Of a stretch of DNA of 64,000 nucleotides, positions 54,175-63,933 are shown in pieces. This DNA is from Veillonella ratti (GTDB lineage Bacteria > Bacillota > Negativicutes > Veillonellales > Veillonellaceae), in assembly GCF_003992115.1 (NCBI RefSeq), contig NZ_RQUX01000010.1:1-64000 (forward strand), read 5' to 3'. The notes beneath the pieces were generated by a model. It searched no databases. It was given only the letters and a program-made list of their open reading frames with translations, and was not told the origin of the DNA. Positions within the stretch are counted from its first letter, which is position 1. The number at the start of each line of letters is the position of its first letter. The position numbers and the translations under genes were made by a program.

Positions 54175-55127
54175 TGCGTTTTATTCATAAAATTCAAGGC
54201 CATTGGATGGCTAAAATTTTGTCCCTCTTAGGTGCCATTTTATTGTGGTTTTTTGTAATGAAGGAACAAAATCCGATTGTGGATATTAATTACACCGTAC
54301 CGGTGCAAATGCAAAACTTGAACTCCCAATATGTAGTTGAAAATATTCCGTCGGAAGTGCATATCCACTTGCGCGGACCGCGTAATTCTATCTTAGCTAT
54401 TAATCAAAGCACCCTTAAAGCCTATATGGATATGGGGGATGTGGCACCGGGGCAGCAAAATATTCAGGTGCAGTTTACCCCGCCTTCCGGGGTAAGTCTT
54501 GTGAGCATGACGCCGGATTCGGTGAACGTAAATGTGGATGAATATACTTTGCGTGAAGTACCGGTAGAGGTACAACAGCTCGGCAAAGTCCCTGAAGATG
54601 TGGCCATTAAATCCATTAACACGGTGCCGAAAGTGGTAACCGTAAGCGGTGCTAAACAGCAAGTTGATGCGGTAGCCCATGTGGTACTGCGCGTTAAAAT
54701 GAATGATCGCCGCGCTGATTTTACCGCCTCCGGTATGATGGTGGCGGTTGATACAGCGGGCAAGGCGGTAGACAATGTAACAATTACGCCACGCCAAGGG
54801 CAGGCTCAAATTGACTTAGAGCAGATTCGTTTTGAAAAAAACTTACCGGCCGTAGCCAATTTAACCGGCACCTTGAGCAATGAGTATGCAGTTAAGAGCG
54901 TTACCGTAGAGCCGCAACAAGTTCTTGTGAGCGGCAAAGAAGGGGTCATTAAAGACCTCACTGAAGTTCGTACCATAGATATTCCGCTTAGCGGCCAAGT
55001 TGCCAATATTGAAGGGGACTATGATTTAGTATCGAACGAAAACTATACGGCAACTCCGGCGAGAGTGCACGTAATTGTAGAAATCGTCAAAAAATATTTA
55101 GGAGACACTAATGCTCAGAATAATTAA
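54171..55127 (+). CDS. cdaR: YbbR-domain protein, CdaA regulator CdaR
   Basis: 318 residues: one N-terminal membrane helix (about 15-30, ILSLLGAILLWFFVM) and three YbbR-like repeats outside the membrane. CdaR binds CdaA and modulates c-di-AMP synthesis. The gene overlaps cdaA by 4 bases and the next gene by 17 bases. Confidence 0.9.
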   Translation: MMRFIHKIQGHWMAKILSLLGAILLWFFVMKEQNPIVDINYTVPVQMQNLNSQYVVENIPSEVHIHLRGPRNSILAINQSTLKAYMDMGDVAPGQQNIQVQFTPPSGVSLVSMTPDSVNVNVDEYTLREVPVEVQQLGKVPEDVAIKSINTVPKVVTVSGAKQQVDAVAHVVLRVKMNDRRADFTASGMMVAVDTAGKAVDNVTITPRQGQAQIDLEQIRFEKNLPAVANLTGTLSNEYAVKSVTVEPQQVLVSGKEGVIKDLTEVRTIDIPLSGQVANIEGDYDLVSNENYTATPARVHVIVEIVKKYLGDTNAQNN

Positions 55128-56736
55128 TTTTCGAGTGGATGTAAAAAATAAGAATCCCCTGGAAGCCTTACTTGTTCATAAATTTCCTGTCTTAAAAGAT
55201 CAGATTCAAGAGATTCATGTAGTGAGACGAGCCGTAGATGCTCGTAAAAAACCGCATATTACCTTCGTGTACACCTTGTTTGTGGCGGTGCAGAACGAAG
55301 CTGTGGTTATGAAAAAGCTTGGCCGTGATAAAAATGTGAGCACCATGGAGCCTATCGAACCGGAACCGATTGTACATGGCGAGCAGGTTCTAAAAGAGCG
55401 CCCGGTGGTGGTCGGCTTTGGTCCGGCCGGTATGTTGGCGGCTTTTTACCTCGCCCGTGAAGGCTATCGTCCCATCGTATTGGAGCGCGGCCAAGATGTA
55501 GATCAACGTTCTCACGATGTGGAAACGTTTTGGCAAACCGGCGAATTCAAAGCCGAATCGAATGTACAATTCGGTGAAGGCGGTGCCGGTACTTTCTCTG
55601 ATGGTAAATTAACCACCCGCGTTACCCATCCGCGACTCCATGAAATTGCCAAATATTTTGTACAATTCGGGGCGCCGCAAGAGATTCTCTACAAACATAA
55701 ACCCCATGTAGGGACCGATGTTTTGCGTGGTATGGTAAAAGCCATGCGCGAGCAGATTATCGCTTGGGGCGGTGAAGTGCGCTTCGGTGCGAAACTTACT
55801 AAACTTCAATTGGCAGCTAATCAGGTGGTAGGCGTTGAAGTGAATGATGAAGAAATAATTCCGACGAACCTGGTATTGGCCGGGGTCGGTCACAGTGCTC
55901 GCGATACCTATGAAATGCTCTATAATACGGGCATTGCCATGGAAAGTAAACCCTTTGCCGTAGGCGTGCGTATCGAGCATCCGCAGTCCATGATTGATAT
56001 TTCGCAGTACGGCATCGAGCCGGCTGAATTGGGGCTGGGGGCGGCGGAATACTCCGTTGTCTACCACGATAAAGAAACCGGCCGTACGGCGTACAGCTTC
56101 TGTATGTGCCCGGGCGGTGAAGTAGTGGCCTCCGCTTCGGAAGACGGCCATGTGGTTACGAACGGCATGAGCTTATATGCTCGTGCTAGCGGTGTGGCCA
56201 ACAGTGCCTTAGTAGTTACGGTTGGGCCTGATGATTTCGGGACCCATCCGCTCGGCGGCGTAGCCTTTCAGCGTGAATGGGAAAGGAAAGCCTTTGAGTT
56301 AGGCGGTCATGACTATAAAGCACCGCTGCAGACGGTAGGCGATTTCTTGGCCCGTCAAAAAGGGGCTGTGCCGGAAGGGAATGCGGCAGCACCGCATTCC
56401 TATCGTCCCGGCGTAGTGGCGGCAGATCTCCATGAATGTTTGCCAACCTATGTGACGGACGTAATGGAGCGAGCGTTACCGTATTTCGGACGTCGTATTA
56501 AAGGATTTGATGAACCTCAGATTTGTATGACCGGTGTAGAAACGAGAACCTCCTCACCATTGCGCATTTTGCGGGATGATGATCGGCAATCGCCGACGGT
56601 CAAGGGACTATACCCTATGGGTGAAGGAGCCGGCTATGCAGGCGGTATCATGAGTGCCGCTTTGGATGGTGCGGAAACAGCCATTCGTGTTATGGTTGCG
56701 TATAAGCCGTTGAAGGCGCAGGAAGGAGAAGCGTAA
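55111..56736 (+). CDS. FAD-dependent oxidoreductase, COG2509-like
   Basis: 541 residues. An N-terminal domain of about 90 residues (RVDVKNKNPLEALL onwards) precedes a Rossmann FAD site VVVGFGPAGMLAAFYLAREG (about 91-110), and the C-terminal half has GVETRTSSPLRILRDDD and GEGAGYAGGIMSAA. The family is common in Firmicutes but its substrate is unknown. It overlaps cdaR by 17 bases and glmM by one base (TAATG), so it is embedded in the c-di-AMP/GlcN operon. Confidence 0.88.
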   Translation: MLRIINFRVDVKNKNPLEALLVHKFPVLKDQIQEIHVVRRAVDARKKPHITFVYTLFVAVQNEAVVMKKLGRDKNVSTMEPIEPEPIVHGEQVLKERPVVVGFGPAGMLAAFYLAREGYRPIVLERGQDVDQRSHDVETFWQTGEFKAESNVQFGEGGAGTFSDGKLTTRVTHPRLHEIAKYFVQFGAPQEILYKHKPHVGTDVLRGMVKAMREQIIAWGGEVRFGAKLTKLQLAANQVVGVEVNDEEIIPTNLVLAGVGHSARDTYEMLYNTGIAMESKPFAVGVRIEHPQSMIDISQYGIEPAELGLGAAEYSVVYHDKETGRTAYSFCMCPGGEVVASASEDGHVVTNGMSLYARASGVANSALVVTVGPDDFGTHPLGGVAFQREWERKAFELGGHDYKAPLQTVGDFLARQKGAVPEGNAAAPHSYRPGVVAADLHECLPTYVTDVMERALPYFGRRIKGFDEPQICMTGVETRTSSPLRILRDDDRQSPTVKGLYPMGEGAGYAGGIMSAALDGAETAIRVMVAYKPLKAQEGEA

Positions 56737-58091
56737 TGTCTAGATTATTTGGCACCGATGGGGTGCGTGGCGTAGTAAATGCTTTTTTGACGCCTGAATT
56801 GGCGTATCATTTGGGACGTGCGGCAGGAGCCTATTTCGGCCGCCAAAAGAAACGCCCTGTATTTCTTATCGGGCGCGATACTCGTATTTCCGGGGCTATG
56901 CTTGAAAACGCATTGGCGGCCGGTATTTGTTCCGTAGGCGGCGATGTAGTGGTAGCCGGTGTTGTACCGACCCCTGCTGTTGCCTATTTAGTGCGCAAAC
57001 ATGGTTGGGATGCAGGTGTTGTCATTTCCGCATCTCATAATAAATTTCCTGATAATGGGATTAAATTTTTCGACGGCGAAGGTTTTAAATTGCCGGATGC
57101 CGTAGAAGATGAATTGGAAGAATTATGCAGCCAGAGCAGTGAAAATAATTTGGAACGGCCTACGGGTGCCGATATCGGGCGCATTTTGAACAGCCGTGAA
57201 TTGGCTCATGAATACGCCGCTTTCGTAGAAAGCACTGTAGATGTGTCCCTCGAAGGCTTGACTGTAGTGTATGATGGTGCCAACGGGGCCGCCTCGGCCG
57301 TAGGTCCTGAAGTGTTTGAGAAATTAGGCGCCAAAGTTATCGCTATCAATGTTGATCCTGACGGCGTTAATATTAATGAAAACGCCGGTTCCACTCATAT
57401 GGAAGGCCTCCAGGCCGCTGTTGTGAAATACGGCGCCGATGTGGGGATTGCCAATGATGGTGATGCGGACCGTTGCCTTTTGGTTGATGAAAAAGGCCAG
57501 GCCCTCGACGGCGATCAAATCATGTTACTCTGTGCCAAACAGCTTAAAGAACAGGGCCGTTTGAAGCAAGACATGATTGTTGGCACCGTTATGAGTAACA
57601 TCGGTTTCCATAAAGCGGCTAAAGAAATGGGCATGAAAACCTTTGCTACCGCGGTAGGCGATCGCTATGTACTTGAAAAAATGCGTGCCGACGGTTACTC
57701 CATCGGCGGTGAACAGTCCGGTCACGTTATTTTCCTCGATTATAACAGCACCGGTGACGGTTTATTGACAGCCGTGCAGATGCTTGCGTTGCTTAAAAAA
57801 TCCGGTCAATCTTTATCGGAATTGGCAAAAGTTATGGTGAAATATCCGCAATTGCTTATCAACGTTCATGTAGTAACTAAAACGGGTTGGGATGAAAATC
57901 CGCTCATTCAGGCAGAAATCTCCGAAGCCGCTCGTGAGCTTGGTGAAAACGGTCGCATCTTGGTGCGCCCATCCGGTACGGAAGCGTTAATCCGCGTTAT
58001 GGCGGAAGGTCCGGACCATGAACAATTGGAACGCATTTGTCATACTGTGGCTGAAACCATCGGTCGTGAACAAGGTCTTGTCGAAGAATAA
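56736..58091 (+). CDS. glmM: Phosphoglucosamine mutase
   Basis: 451 residues. It converts glucosamine 6-phosphate to glucosamine 1-phosphate for UDP-GlcNAc. FGTDGVRG at the N-terminus, the active-site serine Ser100 in ISASHNKFPDNG, the metal site NDGDADRCLLVDE, GGEQSGHVI and RPSGTEALIRVM are in order. It closes a unit with cdaA and cdaR; in other Firmicutes GlmM binds and inhibits CdaA. Confidence 0.97.
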   Translation: MSRLFGTDGVRGVVNAFLTPELAYHLGRAAGAYFGRQKKRPVFLIGRDTRISGAMLENALAAGICSVGGDVVVAGVVPTPAVAYLVRKHGWDAGVVISASHNKFPDNGIKFFDGEGFKLPDAVEDELEELCSQSSENNLERPTGADIGRILNSRELAHEYAAFVESTVDVSLEGLTVVYDGANGAASAVGPEVFEKLGAKVIAINVDPDGVNINENAGSTHMEGLQAAVVKYGADVGIANDGDADRCLLVDEKGQALDGDQIMLLCAKQLKEQGRLKQDMIVGTVMSNIGFHKAAKEMGMKTFATAVGDRYVLEKMRADGYSIGGEQSGHVIFLDYNSTGDGLLTAVQMLALLKKSGQSLSELAKVMVKYPQLLINVHVVTKTGWDENPLIQAEISEAARELGENGRILVRPSGTEALIRVMAEGPDHEQLERICHTVAETIGREQGLVEE

Positions 58092-58104
58092 TATATAAAG
58101 TCCT

Positions 58105-58164
58105 AAAATCCATAGAATGATAAGCGTCTTGGAGTATCAAGATGCTTGCCTGCTATGGATTTTT
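58105..58164 (+). terminator. Terminator after glmM
   Basis: AAAATCCATAG pairs with CTATGGATTTTT; an inner hairpin GCGTCTTG/CAAGATGC has a GAGTAT loop. It separates the cdaA-glmM unit from glmS. Confidence 0.8.
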
Positions 58165-58181
58165 CACGCTTTTTGGCCTTC

Positions 58182-58210
58182 TTTACTTTAATTCCGGTAT
58201 CGGTTATAAT
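58182..58210 (+). promoter_or_regulatory. Promoter of the glmS transcript
   Basis: TTTACT (58182-58187) and TATAAT (58205-58210) are spaced by 17 bp. The same pair of boxes with the same spacing precedes the ABC transporter at 62240. Confidence 0.7.
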
Positions 58211-58369
58211 ATATTAACGCAGTATGCTTTGTTGAGAGATATATTCAGAAACTTTTTATATGCTCTCTATATGCTTACAGATGATTAAATAAAGTCTCTA
58301 ATGCGTGCACAGCAGGATACTGCAAGACTGTCGCAACTTAAGTAAAGGAGAGAACCAAATTCGTAAAGG

Positions 58370-58530
58370 CGAATAGCGCAGGCACTGATCGGGGACAGCC
58401 GATTTCAGTAGACGAGGTAGAGGAGTATCGAAACATCAGCGGATGCCTCTCGGCCGGCTTCAGTCGTTATATAAGTTACAATGTCTATCGGTGACGATGA
58501 GAACAAAAGACTTATACGAAGCAATTGGAG
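58370..58530 (+). ncRNA. glmS ribozyme/riboswitch
   Basis: Self-cleaving leader activated by glucosamine 6-phosphate, giving feedback on glmS. The expected cleavage site is A58375/G58376 in AATAGCGC. Conserved core segments follow: GACGAGGTAGAGGAGTATCG (about 58411-58430), then GCGGATGCCTCTCGG (about 58439-58453), and the downstream CCGGCTTCAGTCG stem region and AAAAGAC tail. The position between promoter and glmS is as in other Firmicutes. The 3' boundary is approximate. About 160 nt before it (58211-58369) have no visible gene. Confidence 0.9.
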
Positions 58531-58556
58531 TAGTCTGTTTACAGGAGGATACAACC

Positions 58557-60389
58557 ATGTGTGGTATTGTAGGATATATTGGATTTGAAGATGCGTCCCA
58601 GTTTATGTTGGACGGTTTGTCTAAGCTCGAATATCGCGGCTATGACTCTGCCGGGATTGCCGTAATCGGTCCGAATAATGTAATTAAAGTGCAGAAAAAA
58701 GTGGGCCGTTTGGCTAACTTGGAAGGCATTGTTAAAAACGACCCAAATCCGGGTCATGTAGGTATCGGTCATACTCGTTGGGCCACTCACGGCCGTCCGT
58801 CGGATATGAATGCCCATCCGCACACCGATGCTAAAGGCTTATTTGCCGTTGTACATAACGGTATTGTAGAAAATTACTTGCCGATTAAAGAAGAATTAAT
58901 CAAAAAAGGCTATGAATTTAAATCCGAAACGGATACGGAAGTAGTAGCTCATTTATTGGCCGACTTATACGACGGAGACTTTGAAGGTACCGTTCGTCGC
59001 GTGTTACAACGTATCGAAGGTTCTTATTCTTTGGTTATTTTGTGTGCCGATGATCCAAGCCGTATCATTTGTACTAAAAAAGATAACCCTCTCGTTATCG
59101 GTCTCGGTAAAGGTGAAAACTTCATCGCTTCCGATATTCCGGCCATTATCAATCACACCCGTGACACGTATATCATGAACGACGGTGAAGTAGCGGTTGT
59201 AACTAAAGATTCCGTACGCGTAAGTGATTTGGCAGGTAATTTAATCAATAAAAAAGTATACCATGTAACTTGGAATGCCGAAGCGGCTGAAAAAGGCGGT
59301 TTTGAACATTTCATGTTAAAAGAAATCTATGAACAACCTAAAGCGATTCGCGATACCTTGACCGGTCGTATTTCCAAAGACAACAAAGATGTTATCTTTG
59401 AAGAATTGGGTTGGGAACCGGCTGATGTAGCGTCTGTTAACCGTATTTTGATTACCGCTTGCGGTACAGCGTATCATGCAGGTTTGGTAGCTAAATATTA
59501 TATTGAACAATTGGCGCGCATTCCGGTAGAAGTAGATATCGCTTCCGAATACCGTTATCGCGATCCGTTGACTGACAAAAATACCTTGGCTATTGTCATC
59601 AGTCAGTCCGGTGAAACCAGCGATACTTTGGCCGCTTTAAAAGAAGCGAAACGCCGCGGCGCTCGTTCCTTGGCGGTAACCAATGTAGTCGGTTCTTCTA
59701 TCGCCCGTGAAGCGGATCAAGTAATCTATACTTGGGCCGGCCCTGAAATTGCCGTTGCTTCTACTAAGGCTTACACAACGCAGCTCGTAGCATTATTGTT
59801 ACTCGCTGTTTACATCGGTAAATTGAACGGCAAATTGGATGCTGCTTTGGCAGAAAAAATCTTAACCGATTTACATGAATTGCCAACGTTATGCAATGAA
59901 ATCTTTGAAACGGTTGATGATATTAAAGCATTTGCCAAAAACTACGGTTTCCGTGAAGATGCCTTCTTCTTGGGCCGTTCCATCGACTATGCCGTAGCCA
60001 TGGAAGGTTCCTTGAAATTGAAAGAAATTTCGTACATCCATGCGGAAGCGTACGCCGGCGGCGAATTGAAACACGGTACCTTAGCTCTTATTGAAGAAGG
60101 TGTGCCGGTTATCGCCTTGGCAACGCAGGAAGATGTACGCGAAAAAATGATGAGCAACATTAAGGAAGTTAAAGCCCGTGATGCGGTTGTTATCGGTCTC
60201 GGTCTGGCCGGTGATACGGAAATTTCCAAATATGTGGACCACACAATTTTTGTACCACGCTCTGATAAATTTACGGCACCTATTTTGGCTGTTGTGCCAT
60301 TGCAATTGTTGGCTTACTATGCAGCAATTACGCGTGGTACCGACGTTGATAAACCAAGAAACTTGGCTAAATCCGTAACGGTTGAATAA
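58557..60389 (+). CDS. glmS: Glutamine-fructose-6-phosphate aminotransferase (isomerising)
   Basis: 610 residues. It makes glucosamine 6-phosphate, the entry to amino-sugar synthesis. The N-terminal glutaminase begins MCGIVGYIG, with Cys2 as nucleophile (exposed by Met removal), followed by GYDSAGIAV and HTRWATHG. Two SIS domains form the C-terminal half (ISQSGETSDTLAAL, STKAYTTQ), and the end KSVTVE is conserved. The in-frame ATG at 58443 lies inside the ribozyme and was rejected: the Met-Cys start must be exact, and AGGAGG lies before 58557. Confidence 0.97.
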   Translation: MCGIVGYIGFEDASQFMLDGLSKLEYRGYDSAGIAVIGPNNVIKVQKKVGRLANLEGIVKNDPNPGHVGIGHTRWATHGRPSDMNAHPHTDAKGLFAVVHNGIVENYLPIKEELIKKGYEFKSETDTEVVAHLLADLYDGDFEGTVRRVLQRIEGSYSLVILCADDPSRIICTKKDNPLVIGLGKGENFIASDIPAIINHTRDTYIMNDGEVAVVTKDSVRVSDLAGNLINKKVYHVTWNAEAAEKGGFEHFMLKEIYEQPKAIRDTLTGRISKDNKDVIFEELGWEPADVASVNRILITACGTAYHAGLVAKYYIEQLARIPVEVDIASEYRYRDPLTDKNTLAIVISQSGETSDTLAALKEAKRRGARSLAVTNVVGSSIAREADQVIYTWAGPEIAVASTKAYTTQLVALLLLAVYIGKLNGKLDAALAEKILTDLHELPTLCNEIFETVDDIKAFAKNYGFREDAFFLGRSIDYAVAMEGSLKLKEISYIHAEAYAGGELKHGTLALIEEGVPVIALATQEDVREKMMSNIKEVKARDAVVIGLGLAGDTEISKYVDHTIFVPRSDKFTAPILAVVPLQLLAYYAAITRGTDVDKPRNLAKSVTVE

Positions 60390-60413
60390 TCGCTTATTGA
60401 TTTTTAGAATCCT

Positions 60414-60450
60414 AACCGTGGCTATATGAAGATGTAGCCACGGTTATTTT
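60414..60450 (+). terminator. Terminator after glmS
   Basis: AACCGTGGCTA pairs with TAGCCACGGTT around TATGAAGATG, followed by a T-rich tail. Confidence 0.88.
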
Positions 60451-60498
60451 TCATGTACAGAATGACGTTTTCGGGGTACAATAATATATAATACATAA

Positions 60499-61536
<1,038 letters not shown>

Positions 61537-61582
61537 TTATCTGTATTTAGGGGAACCTTGGGCTGATGCTGGAGGTGGGGAT

Positions 61583-62071
61583 ATGGAAGTACGTGAAGTA
61601 ACCGAACGCTTTCCTTGCGGTGAAGTAGAGGAGACGTTTGCCGATTATATCTTAGTATCTTGGGTTATGTGGCTGTTTTTTGGTGCCGTGGCTACTTGGG
61701 CTGTGTGGCATTCACAACGCGGTGTGGTTTGGAATCATATTGCGATTGACTACATCATTGTAGGTTTTTGTGTATGGCGCATGACAAGACAAAGGCGCCC
61801 GTTGGTCTACGTGTGTGAAAAGGGGATTGTCATCAGACGTCGACCGAGTAGCCTTTGGGAGCGCATTGACATGCTCTGGAATGGTGACCATTACTACAGT
61901 TTTATTCCGTATGCTCAAATTATCGGTTTTACCGCTAATTGGGAGGAAATCCACATGGTAACCGAAAGCGGGGGTATCCTTATCGTAATGGTGGACTTAC
62001 AGTTCGTAACCTATAAGGATAAACTTAAATTGTTGTCGGTTATTGATGAACGCAGTCATACTGCCATGTAA
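61583..62071 (+). CDS. Small membrane protein with cytoplasmic domain, function unknown
   Basis: 162 residues. Two hydrophobic helices (about residues 25-47 and 55-70) are followed by a soluble domain with mostly short beta-strand-like segments (PLVYVCEKGIVIRR, YSFIPYAQIIGFTA, GGILIVMVDLQ), which suggests a bacterial PH-like fold (inference). The ATG at 61583 has GGAGGTGGGG upstream; a longer frame from 61511 would overlap trpS. It probably rides on the trpS transcript. I do not recognise the family. Confidence 0.75.
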   Translation: MEVREVTERFPCGEVEETFADYILVSWVMWLFFGAVATWAVWHSQRGVVWNHIAIDYIIVGFCVWRMTRQRRPLVYVCEKGIVIRRRPSSLWERIDMLWNGDHYYSFIPYAQIIGFTANWEEIHMVTESGGILIVMVDLQFVTYKDKLKLLSVIDERSHTAM

Positions 62072-62089
62072 ATAACAGAGCGCGTGAAG

Positions 62090-62118
62090 CGGTCCGGCCT
62101 TTGTCGGACCGTTTTTTT
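62090..62118 (+). terminator. Intrinsic terminator
   Basis: CGGTCCG pairs with CGGACCG around GCCTTTGT, followed by seven T's. It ends the trpS unit. Confidence 0.92.
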
Positions 62119-62239
62119 GTTAGCGTATAGGCCGAATTTGCTGTTTTAAAATTGAAAAGGTCGGCCGGATTGTTTCGTAACTATGACTTTTGGTAACATA
62201 TCCTATGATTAATTAGAAGTATAAATTAAAATTTAAGCC

Positions 62240-62268
62240 TTTACTTCTTTAGTTAGATAAAGTATAAT
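62240..62268 (+). promoter_or_regulatory. Promoter of the amino-acid ABC transporter operon
   Basis: TTTACT (62240-62245) and TATAAT (62263-62268) with a 17-bp spacer, 60 nt before the start of the binding protein. Confidence 0.7.
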
Positions 62269-62327
62269 GAGTTCATAAATTAAAACTAATGCTTTGGATT
62301 GAGAAAACAGAAAGAGGGGACTTAGTT

Positions 62328-63143
62328 ATGAAGTTGAAGAAGATGTTGGCCTTGGGCCTGGCAATGTTTACGATGGCGGCGTTTGCGGCCGGTTGTGGTA
62401 ATGACGCGGATAAAGATAAAGCGGCAGCCACTGAATTACCAAAGAAAATTGTAATCGGTTTAGATGACAATTTCCCACCAATGGGCTTCCGTGATGATAA
62501 GGGCGAAATCGTAGGCTTTGATATCGACCTTGCCAAAGAAGTGGCGAAACGAGCCGGTATGGAAGTAGAATTCAAACCAATCGACTGGGACAGCAAGGAA
62601 GCAGAACTTAAGAGTAAACGTATCGACGCTTTGTGGAACGGCTTGAGTATTACACCGGAACGTGAAAAGAATATTTTATTCTCCACCCCATATGTACAGG
62701 ACAAACAAATCATTGCCGTACGCGCTGATTCCCCAATCCAGAGCAAAGACGACTTAAAAGGTAAAATCGTAGGTACCCAGCAGGGTAGTAGCGTAGAAGC
62801 TGCTGTTGAAAAAGATGCGCAAGAACGCGGTTTTAAAGAAGTAAAAAAATATGGCGACTTCGTTAACGCCTTCATGGATTTGGAACTCGGTCGTATTGAT
62901 GCCCTCGTAGTTGACGGTATCGTTGGGCAGTTCACCATGACTCAGAAACCGGGCGTGTTCCGCTTGGCTAACGGCGACTATGGCGCTGAAAAAATGGGTG
63001 TAGGTTTCCGTTTAGAAGATAAAGCTTTACAAGCTAAAATCAATGAAGTGTTAAAACAAGTAATGAATGACGGCACAGCCGACAAGGTTGCTGAAAAATG
63101 GTTCGGCAACAGTAACTTATTAAATAAAGATGCTTTTAAATAA
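62328..63143 (+). CDS. Amino-acid ABC transporter substrate-binding lipoprotein
   Basis: 271 residues, family 3 solute-binding protein for polar amino acids. The signal peptide ends in a lipobox (FAAGC, Cys at about residue 23), so it is membrane anchored. The family start IVIGLDDNFPPMGFRDDKGEIVGFDIDLAKEV, split over about residues 40-72, and the ligand-site region ALWNGLSITPERE are visible. The ATG at 62328 (AGAGGGG upstream) replaces a longer frame from 62289. The ligand (Gln, Arg, Cys/cystine or other) is not determined. Confidence 0.92.
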   Translation: MKLKKMLALGLAMFTMAAFAAGCGNDADKDKAAATELPKKIVIGLDDNFPPMGFRDDKGEIVGFDIDLAKEVAKRAGMEVEFKPIDWDSKEAELKSKRIDALWNGLSITPEREKNILFSTPYVQDKQIIAVRADSPIQSKDDLKGKIVGTQQGSSVEAAVEKDAQERGFKEVKKYGDFVNAFMDLELGRIDALVVDGIVGQFTMTQKPGVFRLANGDYGAEKMGVGFRLEDKALQAKINEVLKQVMNDGTADKVAEKWFGNSNLLNKDAFK

Positions 63144-63209
63144 TCGCTTTGTGGCAGTGATGGCGTAAGGCTGTAACCGTTTACACAACCCGGTTAATAT
63201 AGCAGTGAA

Positions 63210-63240
63210 GAAAGGAGGTAGTCCTTACCTCCTTTCTTTC
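63210..63240 (+). terminator. Hairpin between binding protein and permease genes
   Basis: GAAAGGAGGTA pairs with TACCTCCTTTC around a short loop, followed by TTTC. It lies inside the operon, so it may terminate part of the transcripts or stabilise the binding-protein mRNA, giving the usual excess of binding protein (inference). Confidence 0.6.
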
Positions 63241-63259
63241 TTTGAAAGGAGTCAGTTTG

Positions 63260-63922
63260 ATGGAATTAATAGACTATTTATTGAAGATTACGCCGGTCAT
63301 CGCCAATGGGCTGGGAGTAACCGTCTCCCTGTTTTTAATTGTATTGGTATTGTCCGTGCCGTTCGGCGTTTTAGCGGCTCTATTGCGCTTGTCACCTATC
63401 GGCATTGTACGCAAAATTATGGCATTCTATGTATATATTATGCGTGGCACCCCGTTAATGTTACAGATCTTATTTATTTACTACGGCTTGCCATTCATTC
63501 CTTACATCGGCGTGCAACTCGACGATACGACGGCGGCGGTAATTTCCTTCGTGCTCAACTATGCTGCGTATTTGTGTGAAATCTTCCGCGGCGGCATTCA
63601 ATCCATTCCGAAAGGTCAGTATGAGGGGGCCAAAGTTTTGGGATTTACCTATGTACAGACCATGCGTAAAATTATTTTACCGCAGGTGGTTAAACGGGTG
63701 TTACCACCACTGGCGAATGAAACAATCAACTTGCTCAAAGATACCTCTTTGGTGTATATTTTAGCTATGAACGATGTTCTGAGAATTACCCGCGGTATTG
63801 TGCAACGTGACTTTGACACGTCCGCCTTTATCGTAGCGGCTATTTTCTATTTAATAATGACCTTTGTATTGACTAATATTTTTAACTATTTGGAAAAACG
63901 TTACGCTGTGTACGATGAATAG
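63260..63922 (+). CDS. Amino-acid ABC transporter permease
   Basis: 220 residues with about five membrane helices, His/Glu/Gln/Arg permease family. The cytoplasmic EAA-like loop is seen in FRGGIQSIPKGQYEGAKVLG (about residues 112-131), and the N-terminal TLxVSLFLIVL-like GVTVSLFLIVL and MRGTPLMLQIL are typical. The ATG at 63260 with AAAGGAG was chosen over an in-frame TTG at 63242. It is followed by the ATPase gene after 11 bases. Confidence 0.92.
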   Translation: MELIDYLLKITPVIANGLGVTVSLFLIVLVLSVPFGVLAALLRLSPIGIVRKIMAFYVYIMRGTPLMLQILFIYYGLPFIPYIGVQLDDTTAAVISFVLNYAAYLCEIFRGGIQSIPKGQYEGAKVLGFTYVQTMRKIILPQVVKRVLPPLANETINLLKDTSLVYILAMNDVLRITRGIVQRDFDTSAFIVAAIFYLIMTFVLTNIFNYLEKRYAVYDE

Positions 63923-63933
63923 GAGGACTACAC

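Noticed and set aside
58443-58556. Upstream start of glmS
   Set aside because: It lies in the ribozyme core, and the enzyme needs the Met-Cys start at 58557.
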